NCBI GenBank assembly: GCA_036507005.1
Contig: DASXQT010000045.1
Coordinates: forward strand, 1-54,525
Source: WS-2 sp036507005
GTDB taxonomy: Bacteria > Eisenbacteria > RBG-16-71-46
Length of the DNA stretch: 54,525 nucleotides
Direction: 5' to 3'
Part shown: piece after piece, positions 15,870 to 25,223 of the stretch
Position numbering within the stretch: position 1 is the stretch's first letter
Layout: each line of letters starts with the position of its first letter
Program-made: the position numbers and the translations under genes
The notes under the pieces: generated by a model
Seen by the model: only the letters and a program-made list of their open reading frames with translations
Databases searched by the model: none
Told to the model about the DNA's origin: nothing

Positions 15870-17825
15870 CTACTTCACTTCCGCCGCCGCCCCCTTCACC
15901 TCCACGAACGCCTCGGACCGCCCGCCCAGGTGCTTGGCGAGGAAGCCCTCGGCCCGCCCGTAGAAGTCCATGCGGTTCTCGGGGCGCGCGAAGCCGTGGC
16001 CCTCGTCGGCGTAGACCACGTACTCGACCGGGAGGTTCTTGGCGCGCATCGCCGCCACGATCTGCTCCGACTCGCGCACGTTGACGCGCGGATCGTTCTG
16101 GCCCTGCCCGATGAGCAGCGGGACCTTGATGCTCTCGACGTGGAAGAGGGGCGATGCCTTGACGTTCAGGAGCGAGTCCTTGTCCACGTCGCCCATGCGG
16201 ATGTCGAAGGTCTTGCGGATCGTGGCCCAGTAGGGCGGGATCGAGGCGATCAGGGTCTTGAGGTTCGAGGGCCCCACGATGTCCACGCCGCAGGCGTAGA
16301 GGTCGGGCGTGAACGTGAGCCCGGCGAACGTGGCGTAGCCGCCGTAGGAGCCGCCCATGATCCCGACGCGCCGCGGATCGGCGATGCCCTGGGCGATCGC
16401 CCACTTGGTGGCGTCGGTGAGGTCGTCCTGCATGGTCCCGCCCCACTGCTTGTCGCCGAGGTGCAGGAACTTCTTCCCGAAGCCGGTCGAGGCGCGGAAG
16501 TTGACCTGGAGCACGGCGTAGCCGCGGTTCGCGAGCCACTGCGCGGTGGCGTCGTACCCCCAGGAGTCGCGCGCCCAGGGGCCGCCGTGGACGTAGAGCA
16601 CCAGGGGCAGGTTCTTGCGCGCCACCCCGAACGGGCAGGTGAGGTAGCTGACGAGCTGCACGCCGTCCCGCGCCGTGATGATCACGGGCTCGCGCTTGGC
16701 GAGCTGGGCGGTCTCGAGCGCCGGCTGGTTCACGAACAGGAACGTCGCCTTGCGGCTCGCGCGGTCGTACGAGTAGAAGCGCACCGGGCCGTCGTCGTCG
16801 GTGTAGGCCGCGATCCAGGTGTGGTCGGCGAGGTCGCGGCTCACGATGCTGAAGTCGCCGTCGTGGACCTTCTTGAGCGCCTCGAAGTCGGCCGCCACCG
16901 TGGGATCGATCACCTTCCACTGGTTGCGCAGGTAGTTGAACCCGACCGCCTCGATCTTGTGGGTGGCGTCGTTCACCATCACGCCGCCCACGTCGCAGCG
17001 CGGGTCGGTGGCGATCTGGGCCACTTCCTTGCCGGTGGCGGCGTCCACCCGGATCAGGCGCGTCACGTCCGAGCCGATCGAGCTCTCGATGTAGCACTGC
17101 TTACCGTCGGCGGTGAAGTCCACGAAGTCGCCGTTCTCCTCGGGCGAGAACGAGAGCAGGTCGCGCCACGGGGCGGTGGCGCTGTCGCGCACCCGGATGA
17201 TGGTGCCGCCGTCCGGGGCCTGCGCCTGGGCGGCGCGGATCACGAAGTTCGCGTCCGTGGCCCAGCCCTGCACGTCGCCGGGGTTCTCGGTGTCGAGCTT
17301 GGACTCGCCGGTGGTGAGGTCGATCCGGTGCATGTCGAACAGCTTCTTGTCGCGCAGGTTGAGGCCGACCAGCACCTCGTTCGGGTGCTTGCGGTCCACC
17401 AGGAGGTCGTTGGCCCGCACGCCCTCGTGCGGCGTCAGGTCCTTCGCCTCGTTCGAGGCGAGGTCCACCGAATAGAGATGGAAGTTCTCGTTCCCGTTCA
17501 CGTCCTGGAGGTAGAGCACGTGCTTGCCGTCCTCGGCCCACAGGTGGATGCGGATGCCGCGCTTGGTGTCGTTCGTGATCATCCGGTCGTCGTTCTTGCC
17601 GAGGGTGCGCAGCCAGACGTTGAGCACGTTGGTGGTGGACGGCGCGAGGTAGGTGAGGCGCGTGCCGTCGGGCGAGATGCGGGCCGAAGCCTTGACCGGG
17701 TTGCCGAGGAACACCTCGCGCGGCACGAGCGGCGGCAGCTCGCAGCGCGCGGGCGCCGGCGCCAGCCCGGCGCACACGGCCGCGGCGAAGACCAGGAGCG
17801 AAGGAGTGCGATGCGGGATTCTCAC
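15870..17825 (-). CDS. Secreted S9-family serine peptidase (acylaminoacyl-peptidase/prolyl oligopeptidase type)
   Basis: 651 aa with signal peptide (about 1-27), GTG start at 17825. The first about 390 residues form an S9 beta-propeller with D-G-x-x-L/V strands. The alpha/beta-hydrolase domain follows. The nucleophile Ser is in GGSYGGY (about residue 493), Asp in GQNDPRV and His in DEGHGF. These enzymes cleave short peptides at the N-terminus of acylated or Pro-containing oligopeptides, which the propeller admits. It is divergent from an AmpG-like permease gene with a 170-bp gap, and a second S9 peptidase follows that permease. A shared role in peptide scavenging is an inference. Confidence 0.93.
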   Translation of the reverse strand: MRIPHRTPSLLVFAAAVCAGLAPAPARCELPPLVPREVFLGNPVKASARISPDGTRLTYLAPSTTNVLNVWLRTLGKNDDRMITNDTKRGIRIHLWAEDGKHVLYLQDVNGNENFHLYSVDLASNEAKDLTPHEGVRANDLLVDRKHPNEVLVGLNLRDKKLFDMHRIDLTTGESKLDTENPGDVQGWATDANFVIRAAQAQAPDGGTIIRVRDSATAPWRDLLSFSPEENGDFVDFTADGKQCYIESSIGSDVTRLIRVDAATGKEVAQIATDPRCDVGGVMVNDATHKIEAVGFNYLRNQWKVIDPTVAADFEALKKVHDGDFSIVSRDLADHTWIAAYTDDDGPVRFYSYDRASRKATFLFVNQPALETAQLAKREPVIITARDGVQLVSYLTCPFGVARKNLPLVLYVHGGPWARDSWGYDATAQWLANRGYAVLQVNFRASTGFGKKFLHLGDKQWGGTMQDDLTDATKWAIAQGIADPRRVGIMGGSYGGYATFAGLTFTPDLYACGVDIVGPSNLKTLIASIPPYWATIRKTFDIRMGDVDKDSLLNVKASPLFHVESIKVPLLIGQGQNDPRVNVRESEQIVAAMRAKNLPVEYVVYADEGHGFARPENRMDFYGRAEGFLAKHLGGRSEAFVEVKGAAAEVK

Positions 17826-17995
17826 GACGGACCTCCGGAGAGAGTGGGGACGGGGGCTTCTCGAGGGCCTGAAATTAGCATAGGCGGGGGCGTGCGGCGC
17901 CGCCGCTCCCCCGCGCCCGGGGCGCGCCGCGCCGCGGCGGTCGGGAAACCGGGGGCGTCCTTGACAGTCGCGGCGCCCCCGCCCAACCTCCCCCG

Positions 17996-19348
17996 ATGCG
18001 CTTCCCGAACCTGCTCGCCACCCGGAACGGGCGGCTCGCGGCGTTCTTCTTTCTCTACCTGACCGAGGGCATCCCGCTCGGCTTCACCGCGACCGCGGTC
18101 GCCACGCAGATGCGGCGCCAGGGCCTGGGCCCGGCGGAGATCGGCGCCTTCGTGGGCTCGCTCTACCTGCCGTGGGCGTTCAAATGGGCCGTGGGTCCGT
18201 TCGTGGACGTGTTCTCCTCCGAGCGCTTCGGGCGGCGCCGGGTGTGGATCGTCGCCATGCAGTGCCTGATGGTGGCGAGCCTGATGGTGGCGCTGCCGGT
18301 CCACTTCACCACCCAGATCAAGCTCTTCACGCTCCTGATCCTGGTCCACAACGCCTTCGGCGCCACCCAGGACGTGGCGATCGACGCGCTGGCGGTGAAC
18401 ACGCTGCGCGAGGACGAGCGCGGGCTCGCGAACGGGCTGATGTTCGGCGGCGCCTACCTCGGGCAGACGCTCGGCGGCGCGGGCGTGCTGTTCCTGACGC
18501 CCCACACCGGATTCTCGAACACCTACTTCTTCGTGGCCGCCTCGATCCTCGCGGTCACACTGCTGGTCGCGCTGCCGATTCGGGAGGCCCAGGGCCCGCC
18601 GCGCGAGCGCGCCGAAGGCTCGGCGCTCGCGGCCGCGGGCCGCGAGATCGGGCGCTTCGCGGTCGATTCGTTCCGGGCCTTCGTCGGCACCCGGGGCGCG
18701 TTCGTGGGCCTGGTGATCGCGCTCCTGCCGGCCGGCGCCTACGCCCTGGGCCTCGCGCTCCAGTCGAACCTCGCGGTCGAGCTGGGGCTCAACGACACAC
18801 AGGTCGGGCTGCTCAACCTGTGGTCCACGGTGATCTCGGCGCTGGGCTGCGTCGCCGGCGGGTGGCTGTCCGACCGCTTCGGCCGCCGCCGGATGCTGGC
18901 GCTCTACCTGGTCGGCACCGCGCTGCCGACGCTGTGGCTGGCGTGGGCGATGCAGCAATGGCACTGGATCATGCCGGTGAGCCCGCAGGCCGCGAACCGG
19001 CCGGTGCCCGCCGCACTCCTGGTCTCGACGTTCTGGTGGATGGTTCAGCTCTACTCCGCGGCCCAGGGGCTGATGTACGGGACCCGCAGCGCGCTGTTCA
19101 TGGACGTCACCACGCCGCGCGTCGCCGCCACGCAGTTCACCGCCTACATGGCGCTGCTCAACTTCGTCACCAGCTACAGCGCGACCTGGCAGGGCTGGGC
19201 GGTGGAGCGCTGGGGCTATCCGCTCACGCTCGCCGCCGACTCGGTGGCGGGGCTCTTGTGCATCGCGCTCCTGCCGCTGATGTCGCCGGCGGCGAAGCGG
19301 GGCACGCCGCCGGTCGGCGCGATGGTGCCGGAGGCGATCGAGCCGTAG
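17996..19348 (+). CDS. Major facilitator permease, AmpG/SLC33-like
   Basis: 450 aa with about twelve hydrophobic segments. Marks of the AmpG (muropeptide)/acetyl-CoA transporter branch are the N-terminal YLTEGIPLGF, the cytoplasmic D-R-F-G-R-R-R loop between TM7 and TM8 region, and TQDVAIDALAVNTL in TM4-TM5. AmpG imports anhydro-muropeptides in Gram-negative bacteria. The exact substrate here is not proven, since peptide or sugar-phosphate substrates are possible in the same clan. The gene sits between two secreted S9 peptidases and may share a transcript with the second, which starts 21 bp downstream. Confidence 0.88.
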   Translation: MRFPNLLATRNGRLAAFFFLYLTEGIPLGFTATAVATQMRRQGLGPAEIGAFVGSLYLPWAFKWAVGPFVDVFSSERFGRRRVWIVAMQCLMVASLMVALPVHFTTQIKLFTLLILVHNAFGATQDVAIDALAVNTLREDERGLANGLMFGGAYLGQTLGGAGVLFLTPHTGFSNTYFFVAASILAVTLLVALPIREAQGPPRERAEGSALAAAGREIGRFAVDSFRAFVGTRGAFVGLVIALLPAGAYALGLALQSNLAVELGLNDTQVGLLNLWSTVISALGCVAGGWLSDRFGRRRMLALYLVGTALPTLWLAWAMQQWHWIMPVSPQAANRPVPAALLVSTFWWMVQLYSAAQGLMYGTRSALFMDVTTPRVAATQFTAYMALLNFVTSYSATWQGWAVERWGYPLTLAADSVAGLLCIALLPLMSPAAKRGTPPVGAMVPEAIEP

Positions 19349-19368
19349 CCCGGGCGCACGGGGGTAAC

Positions 19369-21630
19369 GTGGAGCCGAAGCAGGGCCGGACGAGGTGGAT
19401 CGGGCTGCGCGCCGCCGTGGCGCTCGCCGCGGCGGTGGCGATCGCGCCCGCGACAGCGCGCCCCGGCGCCGCGCCTGCCGCGCCGGCGCCCGAGGCGGCG
19501 GCGGACACGTTCCTCGCCCAGATCGCCGCCACCAGCCGGTTCACGCGCGGGCGGCCGGCGGCGATCACCGTGACGCGCGACGGACGGAGCGTGCTCTTCC
19601 TGCGCTCCGGCCCGCGCAGCTTCGTCCAGGACCTCTACGAGTACGACCTGGCGACGCGGCGCGAGCACGTGCTGCTCACTGCCGCCAGCATCCTGCGCGG
19701 CGGGGAGGAGGTGCTGACGCCCGAGGAGCGCGCGCGGCGCGAGCGCCAGCGCCTGACCGCGCGCGGCATCGCCTCCTACGAGCTCTCCCGCGACGGCCGG
19801 CGCATCCTGGTGCCGCTCTCGGGGCGGCTCTACGTGATCGAGCGCGCGAGCGGCGCGCTGAAGCCGCTCGAGAGCGCCGCGGGCTTCCCCATCGACCCGC
19901 ACTTCTCGCCCGACGGAACGCGGATCGCGTGCGTGCGCAACCACAACCTGTACGTGACGGATATCGGGACCGGCGCCGAGCGCCGCCTCACCGAGGACGG
20001 AGGCGACACGCGCGCGAACGGCGAGGCGGAGTTCGTCGCGCAGGAGGAGATGGGCCGGCAGCACGGCTTCTGGTGGTCACCCGACGGCCGCACGCTCGCC
20101 TTCCAGCACACCGACGTCTCCGGCGTCGAGGTGCTCACCATCTCCGACCCCGCCCATCCGGAGCTCCCGCCCCAGACGTGGCCCTACCCGCGACCGGGCC
20201 GCAAGAACGCGGCGGTCACGCTCGGGCTCATCCCCGCCGACGGCGGTCCGACCACCTGGGTGACCTGGGACCGCGAGGGCTATCCGTACCTCGCGAGCGT
20301 GGTCTGGCAGGAAAGCGCGCCGCTCACGATCCTGGTGCAGAACCGCAGGCAGACCGAGGAGGTGCTGCTGGCGGTGGACGCCGGGACCGGCGCCACCACG
20401 CCGCTCCTCACCGAGACCGACGAGGCGTGGCTCAACCTCATGGACGGGTTCCCGCGCTGGCTCTCGGACGGCAGCGCGTTCCTGTGGATGACGGAGAGGA
20501 ACGGCGCCGCGCAGCTCGAGCTGCGCGCCCGCGACGGCCACCTGCTGCGCGCGCTCACGCCGCCCGAGCCCGGGCTGCGCGAAGGCGTGGACCTCGACGA
20601 TCCGCGCCACACGGCCTGGGTGCGCGGCGGCGACGATCCCACGCAGATCCATCTCTTCCGCGTGCCGCTCGACCCGCGCGGCGGCCCGCCGGTCCAGGTC
20701 ACGAAGGAGCCGGGCCTCCACGGCGCGTTCTTCGCCGAGGGAGGCGGCGCCTGGGTCCACACCGTGAGCCCGCTCTCGGGTCGGGCGCGATGGGAAGTTT
20801 TCGATCGCGACGGGCGCGCGGCCGGCGAGCTGCGCTCGGTGGCCGAGGTCCCGGCGCTCACGCCGCGGCCCGAGCTCGTGACGGTGGGCGATTCGCTGCG
20901 GTTCCACGCCGTGGTCCTGCGGCCGCACGACTTCGACCCCGCGCGGCGCTACCCGGTGATCGTGAGCGTCTACGGCGGCCCCGGGAGCCAGACCGTGGTG
21001 GCCTCGCAGGAGCGCTACCTGGTCCAGCAGTGGCTCGCGGATCACGGCTTCGTGGTGGTCTCGATCGACGGGCGCGGCACGCCCGGCCGCGGCCGCGCGT
21101 GGGAGCGCGCGACGCGCGGCGACCTGATCGCGCTCCCGCTCCGTGACCAGGTCGAGGCGCTACAGGCGCTCGGGCGGCGCTATCCGGAGCTGGATCTCTC
21201 CCGCGTCGGCATCAGCGGCTGGTCGTTCGGCGGCTACTTCGTAGCACTCGCGCTCGAGCGGCGGCCCGACGTGTTCCAGGCCGGCGTGGCGGGCGCGCCG
21301 GTCGCCGACTGGCACGACTACGACACCCACTACACCGAGCGCTACATGGGGCTGCCCGACGAGAACCCCGCGGGCTACGAGTCCGCCTCGCCGCTCACGT
21401 GGGCGAAGGACCTCACGCGCCCGCTCTTGATCCTGCACGGCACGGCCGACGACAACGTCTACTTCCTCAACAGCCTCGAGCTATGCGACGCGCTCATGCG
21501 CGCGGGCCGGAGCTTCGAGTTCGTGCCGCTCGCCGGCTACACGCACATGGTGGCGGACTCGCTGGGCGTGACGCAGGTGAACCGGCGCATCGTGTCCCAC
21601 TTCCGCCGCTGGCTGGGGGAGCCGAGGTAG
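19369..21630 (+). CDS. Secreted dipeptidyl-peptidase IV-like S9 peptidase
   Basis: 753 aa from a GTG at 19369, just ahead of a basic n-region and a signal peptide (to about residue 30). The DPPIV-type N-terminal propeller contains the typical FTRGRPAAITVTRDGRS opening, a DGGxxTRANGEAEFVAQEEMGR block (the Glu pair that binds the substrate N-terminus) and FWWSPDGRTLAFQ. The hydrolase domain has GWSFGGYF (Ser about 619), HGTADDNV (Asp about 694) and YTHM (His about 726). The enzyme is predicted to release dipeptides in the periplasm. It follows the permease by 21 bp on the same strand, and sequence composition returns to lower GC right after its stop. Confidence 0.93.
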   Translation: MEPKQGRTRWIGLRAAVALAAAVAIAPATARPGAAPAAPAPEAAADTFLAQIAATSRFTRGRPAAITVTRDGRSVLFLRSGPRSFVQDLYEYDLATRREHVLLTAASILRGGEEVLTPEERARRERQRLTARGIASYELSRDGRRILVPLSGRLYVIERASGALKPLESAAGFPIDPHFSPDGTRIACVRNHNLYVTDIGTGAERRLTEDGGDTRANGEAEFVAQEEMGRQHGFWWSPDGRTLAFQHTDVSGVEVLTISDPAHPELPPQTWPYPRPGRKNAAVTLGLIPADGGPTTWVTWDREGYPYLASVVWQESAPLTILVQNRRQTEEVLLAVDAGTGATTPLLTETDEAWLNLMDGFPRWLSDGSAFLWMTERNGAAQLELRARDGHLLRALTPPEPGLREGVDLDDPRHTAWVRGGDDPTQIHLFRVPLDPRGGPPVQVTKEPGLHGAFFAEGGGAWVHTVSPLSGRARWEVFDRDGRAAGELRSVAEVPALTPRPELVTVGDSLRFHAVVLRPHDFDPARRYPVIVSVYGGPGSQTVVASQERYLVQQWLADHGFVVVSIDGRGTPGRGRAWERATRGDLIALPLRDQVEALQALGRRYPELDLSRVGISGWSFGGYFVALALERRPDVFQAGVAGAPVADWHDYDTHYTERYMGLPDENPAGYESASPLTWAKDLTRPLLILHGTADDNVYFLNSLELCDALMRAGRSFEFVPLAGYTHMVADSLGVTQVNRRIVSHFRRWLGEPR

Positions 21631-21907
21631 CGGCGGCGGGCTTCTGCGGCGGGACAACGGGTGACTACTGAGGCGATGTTGCGTGATGCTCGGGCGCCCC
21701 TGTTTTCGAGCACGTCGCATTCCCATACCCATCCAACACACGACCTGAGGTGCGATGGCCGGCCTTCGACCATCCTGATCCCCCCGAGAACTCCGCCATG
21801 GACGGTGAGCACGCCGCCATGTAGCATCCACCCAGGGGTTGTCTGAGTTATAAGGCTATCCACGACTGCGTCTTTCGGCCGTCGGGGGTTGGTCGTTACT
21901 CGGAGGG

Positions 21908-22951
21908 ATGCTCGTGCTAGCGCTTGTGGGCGCGTCTCTTTTCCTTTTGTCCCTTGCCAGTGCTGCGGCGTCACCCGCCCACGGCGCTATGGCCGTAGCA
22001 GATGCCATTTCCGCCACCGCCGACACAACGATCGAGCGCGCAACGATTTCTCTCGATCGGCTGATGGCCATTCGGTACCAAGCCTCGGGCGAAACGGATC
22101 TCACTCCAGAGCAGTGGGAGTACGTTCTGACCTCGGATGCATTCCTCCCGTCTAGCGCCCTCCTACCGATCACGATGCAGGAAGAAGGGCGGCTGTACGT
22201 AGAAAGCAAGTTGGAATCCAAAGCCGCCTTCCTCGGCAGGTGCCGGCAGCTGCAGGCGCGCGCCGACCTTCTCGATCGCACCGTCTGGCCCAAACCCTAC
22301 GTTGTTGATTTCATACTGCCCGCGAAGGAGGACGACCTACCCATCCTTGGAGGTAGGGCAACGCACGCGCTCGCCCACTTCGAGGGCGCACGATTCAGCG
22401 AAGACGGGCGCATCATCCCGGGCGCTGGAGCGTGTATTCAGGACCCGCTTTCTTTGCCGGAGGAAAGCGGCTTCAAACATGGCACATGCTTTCTCGAGTT
22501 CTACCTATATCCGAACCGAGAAGCGCGGGGAGAATGGCGGGGAGAATGGCAGGTCATCACGTCTTTCTTGGACGCAAACGACATCGAGCTCACCGTGCTC
22601 TCTGATTTCCTGCAAGGCAACGGCACGATGCGCGTACGGCTGCAGATCGACAATGGCCTCGAAGATCCCGAGAGGCAGAGGGAGGTCTACAAGAGATTGA
22701 AGCAGATCGAGAAGTCCAAGGAGGGACCGGTGGTCAAGATGGGCGTGGAGCATCCACCGAAGAAGCTTTCGTTTGGGGCGGTGGTGCGCCCCCGGGTGAC
22801 ACTTGTCGGCACGGTCGTGCGCAGCGATCGGGGCGACAGCGTCGTCAGCGTGCCGGCGGCGGGCCCCGGAGCCGTGGCGAAGGCGTCGAAATGGGCGCGG
22901 GACAGGGCGAGAGAGCCAAGACCTTTGGCTCCATCGGAGAGACAAAGATGA
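21908..22951 (+). CDS. Exported protein of unknown family, first gene of a low-GC cassette
   Basis: 347 aa from ATG 21908. A GGAGG at 21902-21906 would sit better for the GTG at 21914, two codons in. Residues 1-27 form a signal peptide. The middle is rich in charged residues and includes a L-T-P-E-Q-W-E-Y-V-L segment. I recognise no domain; the C-terminal about 60 residues are Pro/Arg/Ser-rich. Composition clearly departs from the neighbours: 36 of 60 bases are G/C in 22081-22140, against 49 of 60 in a his-operon line. The stop overlaps the next start as ATGATGA, so the two genes are translationally coupled. Secretion is likely, function unknown. Confidence 0.7.
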   Translation: MLVLALVGASLFLLSLASAAASPAHGAMAVADAISATADTTIERATISLDRLMAIRYQASGETDLTPEQWEYVLTSDAFLPSSALLPITMQEEGRLYVESKLESKAAFLGRCRQLQARADLLDRTVWPKPYVVDFILPAKEDDLPILGGRATHALAHFEGARFSEDGRIIPGAGACIQDPLSLPEESGFKHGTCFLEFYLYPNREARGEWRGEWQVITSFLDANDIELTVLSDFLQGNGTMRVRLQIDNGLEDPERQREVYKRLKQIEKSKEGPVVKMGVEHPPKKLSFGAVVRPRVTLVGTVVRSDRGDSVVSVPAAGPGAVAKASKWARDRAREPRPLAPSERQR

Positions 22952-24003
22952 TGCGGCCAGTGCCTATTTGCTCAGTGATCACCGCGCTCCTGAGTTGTCT
23001 TGCGCCTGCAGTTGCAAGTAGCCGCCCGGTCTCAGAATCCGTCAATCACGTTCGGAGAATCTACGACAACGTTGGCGAGCTGAGACAGGCAAACGCAGCC
23101 ATGGACTCGATCCGATATTTGATTCAAACGAGCGAAGCGCGGTCTGACGCCGACTTCGTGGGCCTGGCGCTCATGAGCCTGCTTTGGGCGGACCTCGCAC
23201 GCGCGCGCGGCGAGACGTACAAAGCGGACTCGGTCTATGCGCTGGTCGCAACGCGGTTCTCGGCGGATCGCGGCCCCTATACGGGTCACGAGCGGCGTGG
23301 GTACTCGGCTGCATACCGGATGGTGGGCTGCATGGCGTGCGCGAGACGAGTGGACGGACTCCTGGCAAAGGGCAGGTGGACTAAGGCATTCGAAGTGGAA
23401 GAGGCATGTGCCGGGACAGGCTGCGGTACGCCCGACAAGTCCGCGCACGCGTCGGCAAGCCGCGCGCTCATCGCGTGCAGGCAGGGAAACCCCGATCTGA
23501 CGCTCAAGCTCTTGAGCGGCACGGGTGAGGACCTCGTCGACGCCCTCACCTCGAGCGAGGATCTTGCCATCGTTCTGGAGGAAATCCGGCGGGAATGCAG
23601 CGGGGATAGAGGGGTCGTCACGTGGCTTGACCATGCCCTCGCGCAGTCGCGGGCGCTCCGGGAACGTGCCTGGGAGGACTCGGTCCTGACGGACGCCGAC
23701 ACATCCCCTGAGCTGGCCGACGCGATCGAGAATCGCAGGAGAATCGCGGAGGACCTCGCTGAACTACACGAAGAAGCGGGCTCGAACGAGGACAGGGAGA
23801 AGCAGTTTTTTAGCTTCACCACCAGCAATAGCCGCGCAGGGGTACTTGCCGCCTATGGCATTTCCTTTATGGACCAGTTCTTCACATTTGGACGGGGCGG
23901 CAGCATCGATTTCTCGCTCTATCCGCGCATTAGGAGCTTGGAGCGACAGCTGGCGGAGGCCAACCGCAGGATCACTCTATTGCTGGCACGCAATAATAGA
24001 TGA
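22948..24003 (+). CDS. Exported helical protein of unknown family, second gene of the cassette
   Basis: 351 aa from ATG 22948, which overlaps the previous stop by 4 bp. A signal peptide covers about 1-24. The rest is predicted to be mostly helical, with Ala/Leu/Arg-rich segments of TPR-like texture (for example around residues 60-105). Cysteines at 128, 131, 154, 159 and 177 include C-x-x-C (CMAC) and could pair as disulfides in the periplasm. Near the C-terminus a short hydrophobic stretch (AGVLAAYGISFMDQFF) precedes a basic coiled-coil-like end. Its GC content is low (32 of 60 in 23101-23160). As middle gene it could be an immunity or chaperone partner of the downstream nuclease-like protein; that is a guess from position. 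Confidence 0.7.
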   Translation: MMRPVPICSVITALLSCLAPAVASSRPVSESVNHVRRIYDNVGELRQANAAMDSIRYLIQTSEARSDADFVGLALMSLLWADLARARGETYKADSVYALVATRFSADRGPYTGHERRGYSAAYRMVGCMACARRVDGLLAKGRWTKAFEVEEACAGTGCGTPDKSAHASASRALIACRQGNPDLTLKLLSGTGEDLVDALTSSEDLAIVLEEIRRECSGDRGVVTWLDHALAQSRALRERAWEDSVLTDADTSPELADAIENRRRIAEDLAELHEEAGSNEDREKQFFSFTTSNSRAGVLAAYGISFMDQFFTFGRGGSIDFSLYPRIRSLERQLAEANRRITLLLARNNR

Positions 24004-24106
24004 GCACGAAAGGTAAAGGGCCGCTTCCGGGACGCGCTCTATCTTGATTGATTCCCGTACCACTGCCGATGGCTCCGGGACCGGCCGGAGGAATCGTGGA
24101 CATGCG

Positions 24107-24985
24107 ATGACCTGCTTCGCGCCAAAGCGCTTGCGTACCTGGGTACGGGCGGGAGCTATTCTGCTCTTGCTTGTTCAGGCCGTTGGGTTTGCAACGTTCG
24201 TCGGAGCGGACGAGGGCGACGCCGCCAAGGCCCGGAAAAAGGAGCGCGACAGGGAAGTCGTTCGGGAAGAACGTAGGCGGCGGGAGGGGGAGGAAGAGGG
24301 GCGCAGAAGGAAGGTTGAGGAAGCGAGAAAGCGAATCGAGCGCGACGCGAGGCAGGTCGATCGCGAGGGCTACGAGCATCGCCTAAGGACGATCGTAGAG
24401 ATGCTCGAGGCGCGGGAGAATCCGGAGCGAGCGAGCGGCGAAGATCCACAATCCATTTCCGAAAGGCTGAAGCGTGAATACCTCCGCATGAGCCGGGGGG
24501 AGAGGACGGGATGGAGCGAGGCGGTTGGTGAGGGGGGCATGATGGTCGAGGCGCGAATGCGAGGATACGTGCCTATCTTGGCTCCCACGGAGTGCAGCGC
24601 CCGCCCGCAAGGCGTCGATGGCGTGTTCTGGGACCCGTCTACGAAACAATACGTGATCGTCGAAGCCAAGGGCGGTTACAGCTCAGCGGCCACGGTCGAA
24701 GGCACCCTCAAGATGGCCTACGGGGAGAAGCAGGGCACCTTGTTATGGGCGGAAAAGGCGCTGAAGGCGACACGCGAATCGCAGACCGCCAATTCGCATG
24801 AGCGTGAGGTAACGGACCTTCTCCTGAACCGGTTGGATCAGGGCCGAGCCCGGGTTGAGGTTCTTTGGACGCGCGCGCGCGAGGGCGAGATCGGCAAGAC
24901 TGAGGTCTATCGAGAGGTGAGGGCCGACGGGTCCTCGGCGTTCACGGAACAGGCTCGCGTGCCGCCAAAGGAGAAGTGGAACTGA
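24107..24985 (+). CDS. Exported coiled-coil protein with C-terminal PD-(D/E)XK nuclease-like (Tox-REase-like) domain
   Basis: 292 aa. Start ATG 24107 is preceded by GGAGG; an upstream start at 24044 adds 21 residues without a better signal. Residues 14-34 are a signal peptide or anchor. Residues 36-100 are a highly charged coiled-coil (K/R/E runs). Residues 138-222 follow the restriction-endonuclease fold: a helix with Glu142/Glu148, a strand ending RGYVPILAP, Asp171 in QGVDGVF, then Glu186-Ala-Lys188 in YVIVEAKGG, and a helix with KQGTLLWAEKAL. This matches the D...ExK plus Q-x-x-x-x-W pattern of polymorphic-toxin REase domains and not classical restriction enzymes. A signal peptide on a nuclease favours an exported effector. 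The domain call is by motif only. Confidence 0.68.
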   Translation: MTCFAPKRLRTWVRAGAILLLLVQAVGFATFVGADEGDAAKARKKERDREVVREERRRREGEEEGRRRKVEEARKRIERDARQVDREGYEHRLRTIVEMLEARENPERASGEDPQSISERLKREYLRMSRGERTGWSEAVGEGGMMVEARMRGYVPILAPTECSARPQGVDGVFWDPSTKQYVIVEAKGGYSSAATVEGTLKMAYGEKQGTLLWAEKALKATRESQTANSHEREVTDLLLNRLDQGRARVEVLWTRAREGEIGKTEVYREVRADGSSAFTEQARVPPKEKWN

Positions 24986-25145
24986 TCTGTGAGGTCCAAG
25001 GGATCGCCTGACGAGCGCAGGTCAAGTTAGCCGTTCGCGGGGGACTGTCTTCCCAGCGCGTGCGCCATGCGGGCGGACGAGGGTCATTCCAATGAGCTGG
25101 GAGTCGGGGAGGCGCGGCCCGAACGACTCGGAGCCAAGCGCGCGC

Positions 25146-25189
25146 CTTCGGGCCATCGCCGAAATGCGCGGCTCTCAACTGGCCCGAAG
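25146..25189. terminator. Inverted repeat between convergent genes
   Basis: Arms CTTCGGGCCA (25146-25155) and TGGCCCGAAG (25180-25189) are perfect 10-bp complements with a 24-base loop, between the cassette's last gene (plus) and the amidohydrolase (minus). The position suits a bidirectional terminator, though no U-run follows on either side. Confidence 0.5.
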
Positions 25190-25223
25190 ACGGCCCGAGG
25201 GAATGCTTTCCGCCCGCGCCGCC

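Noticed and set aside
21661..21846. 61-codon frame before the low-GC cassette
   Set aside because: No ribosome site and no recognisable content. It ends before the first cassette gene and could simply be chance in AT-richer DNA.
21820..21870. TATAAG near 21850 as a -10 box for the cassette
   Set aside because: No -35 element at a suitable distance was seen.
24107..24985. Type II restriction enzyme with a methyltransferase partner
   Set aside because: No methyltransferase is next to it, and the protein carries a signal peptide, which does not suit a cytoplasmic restriction system.
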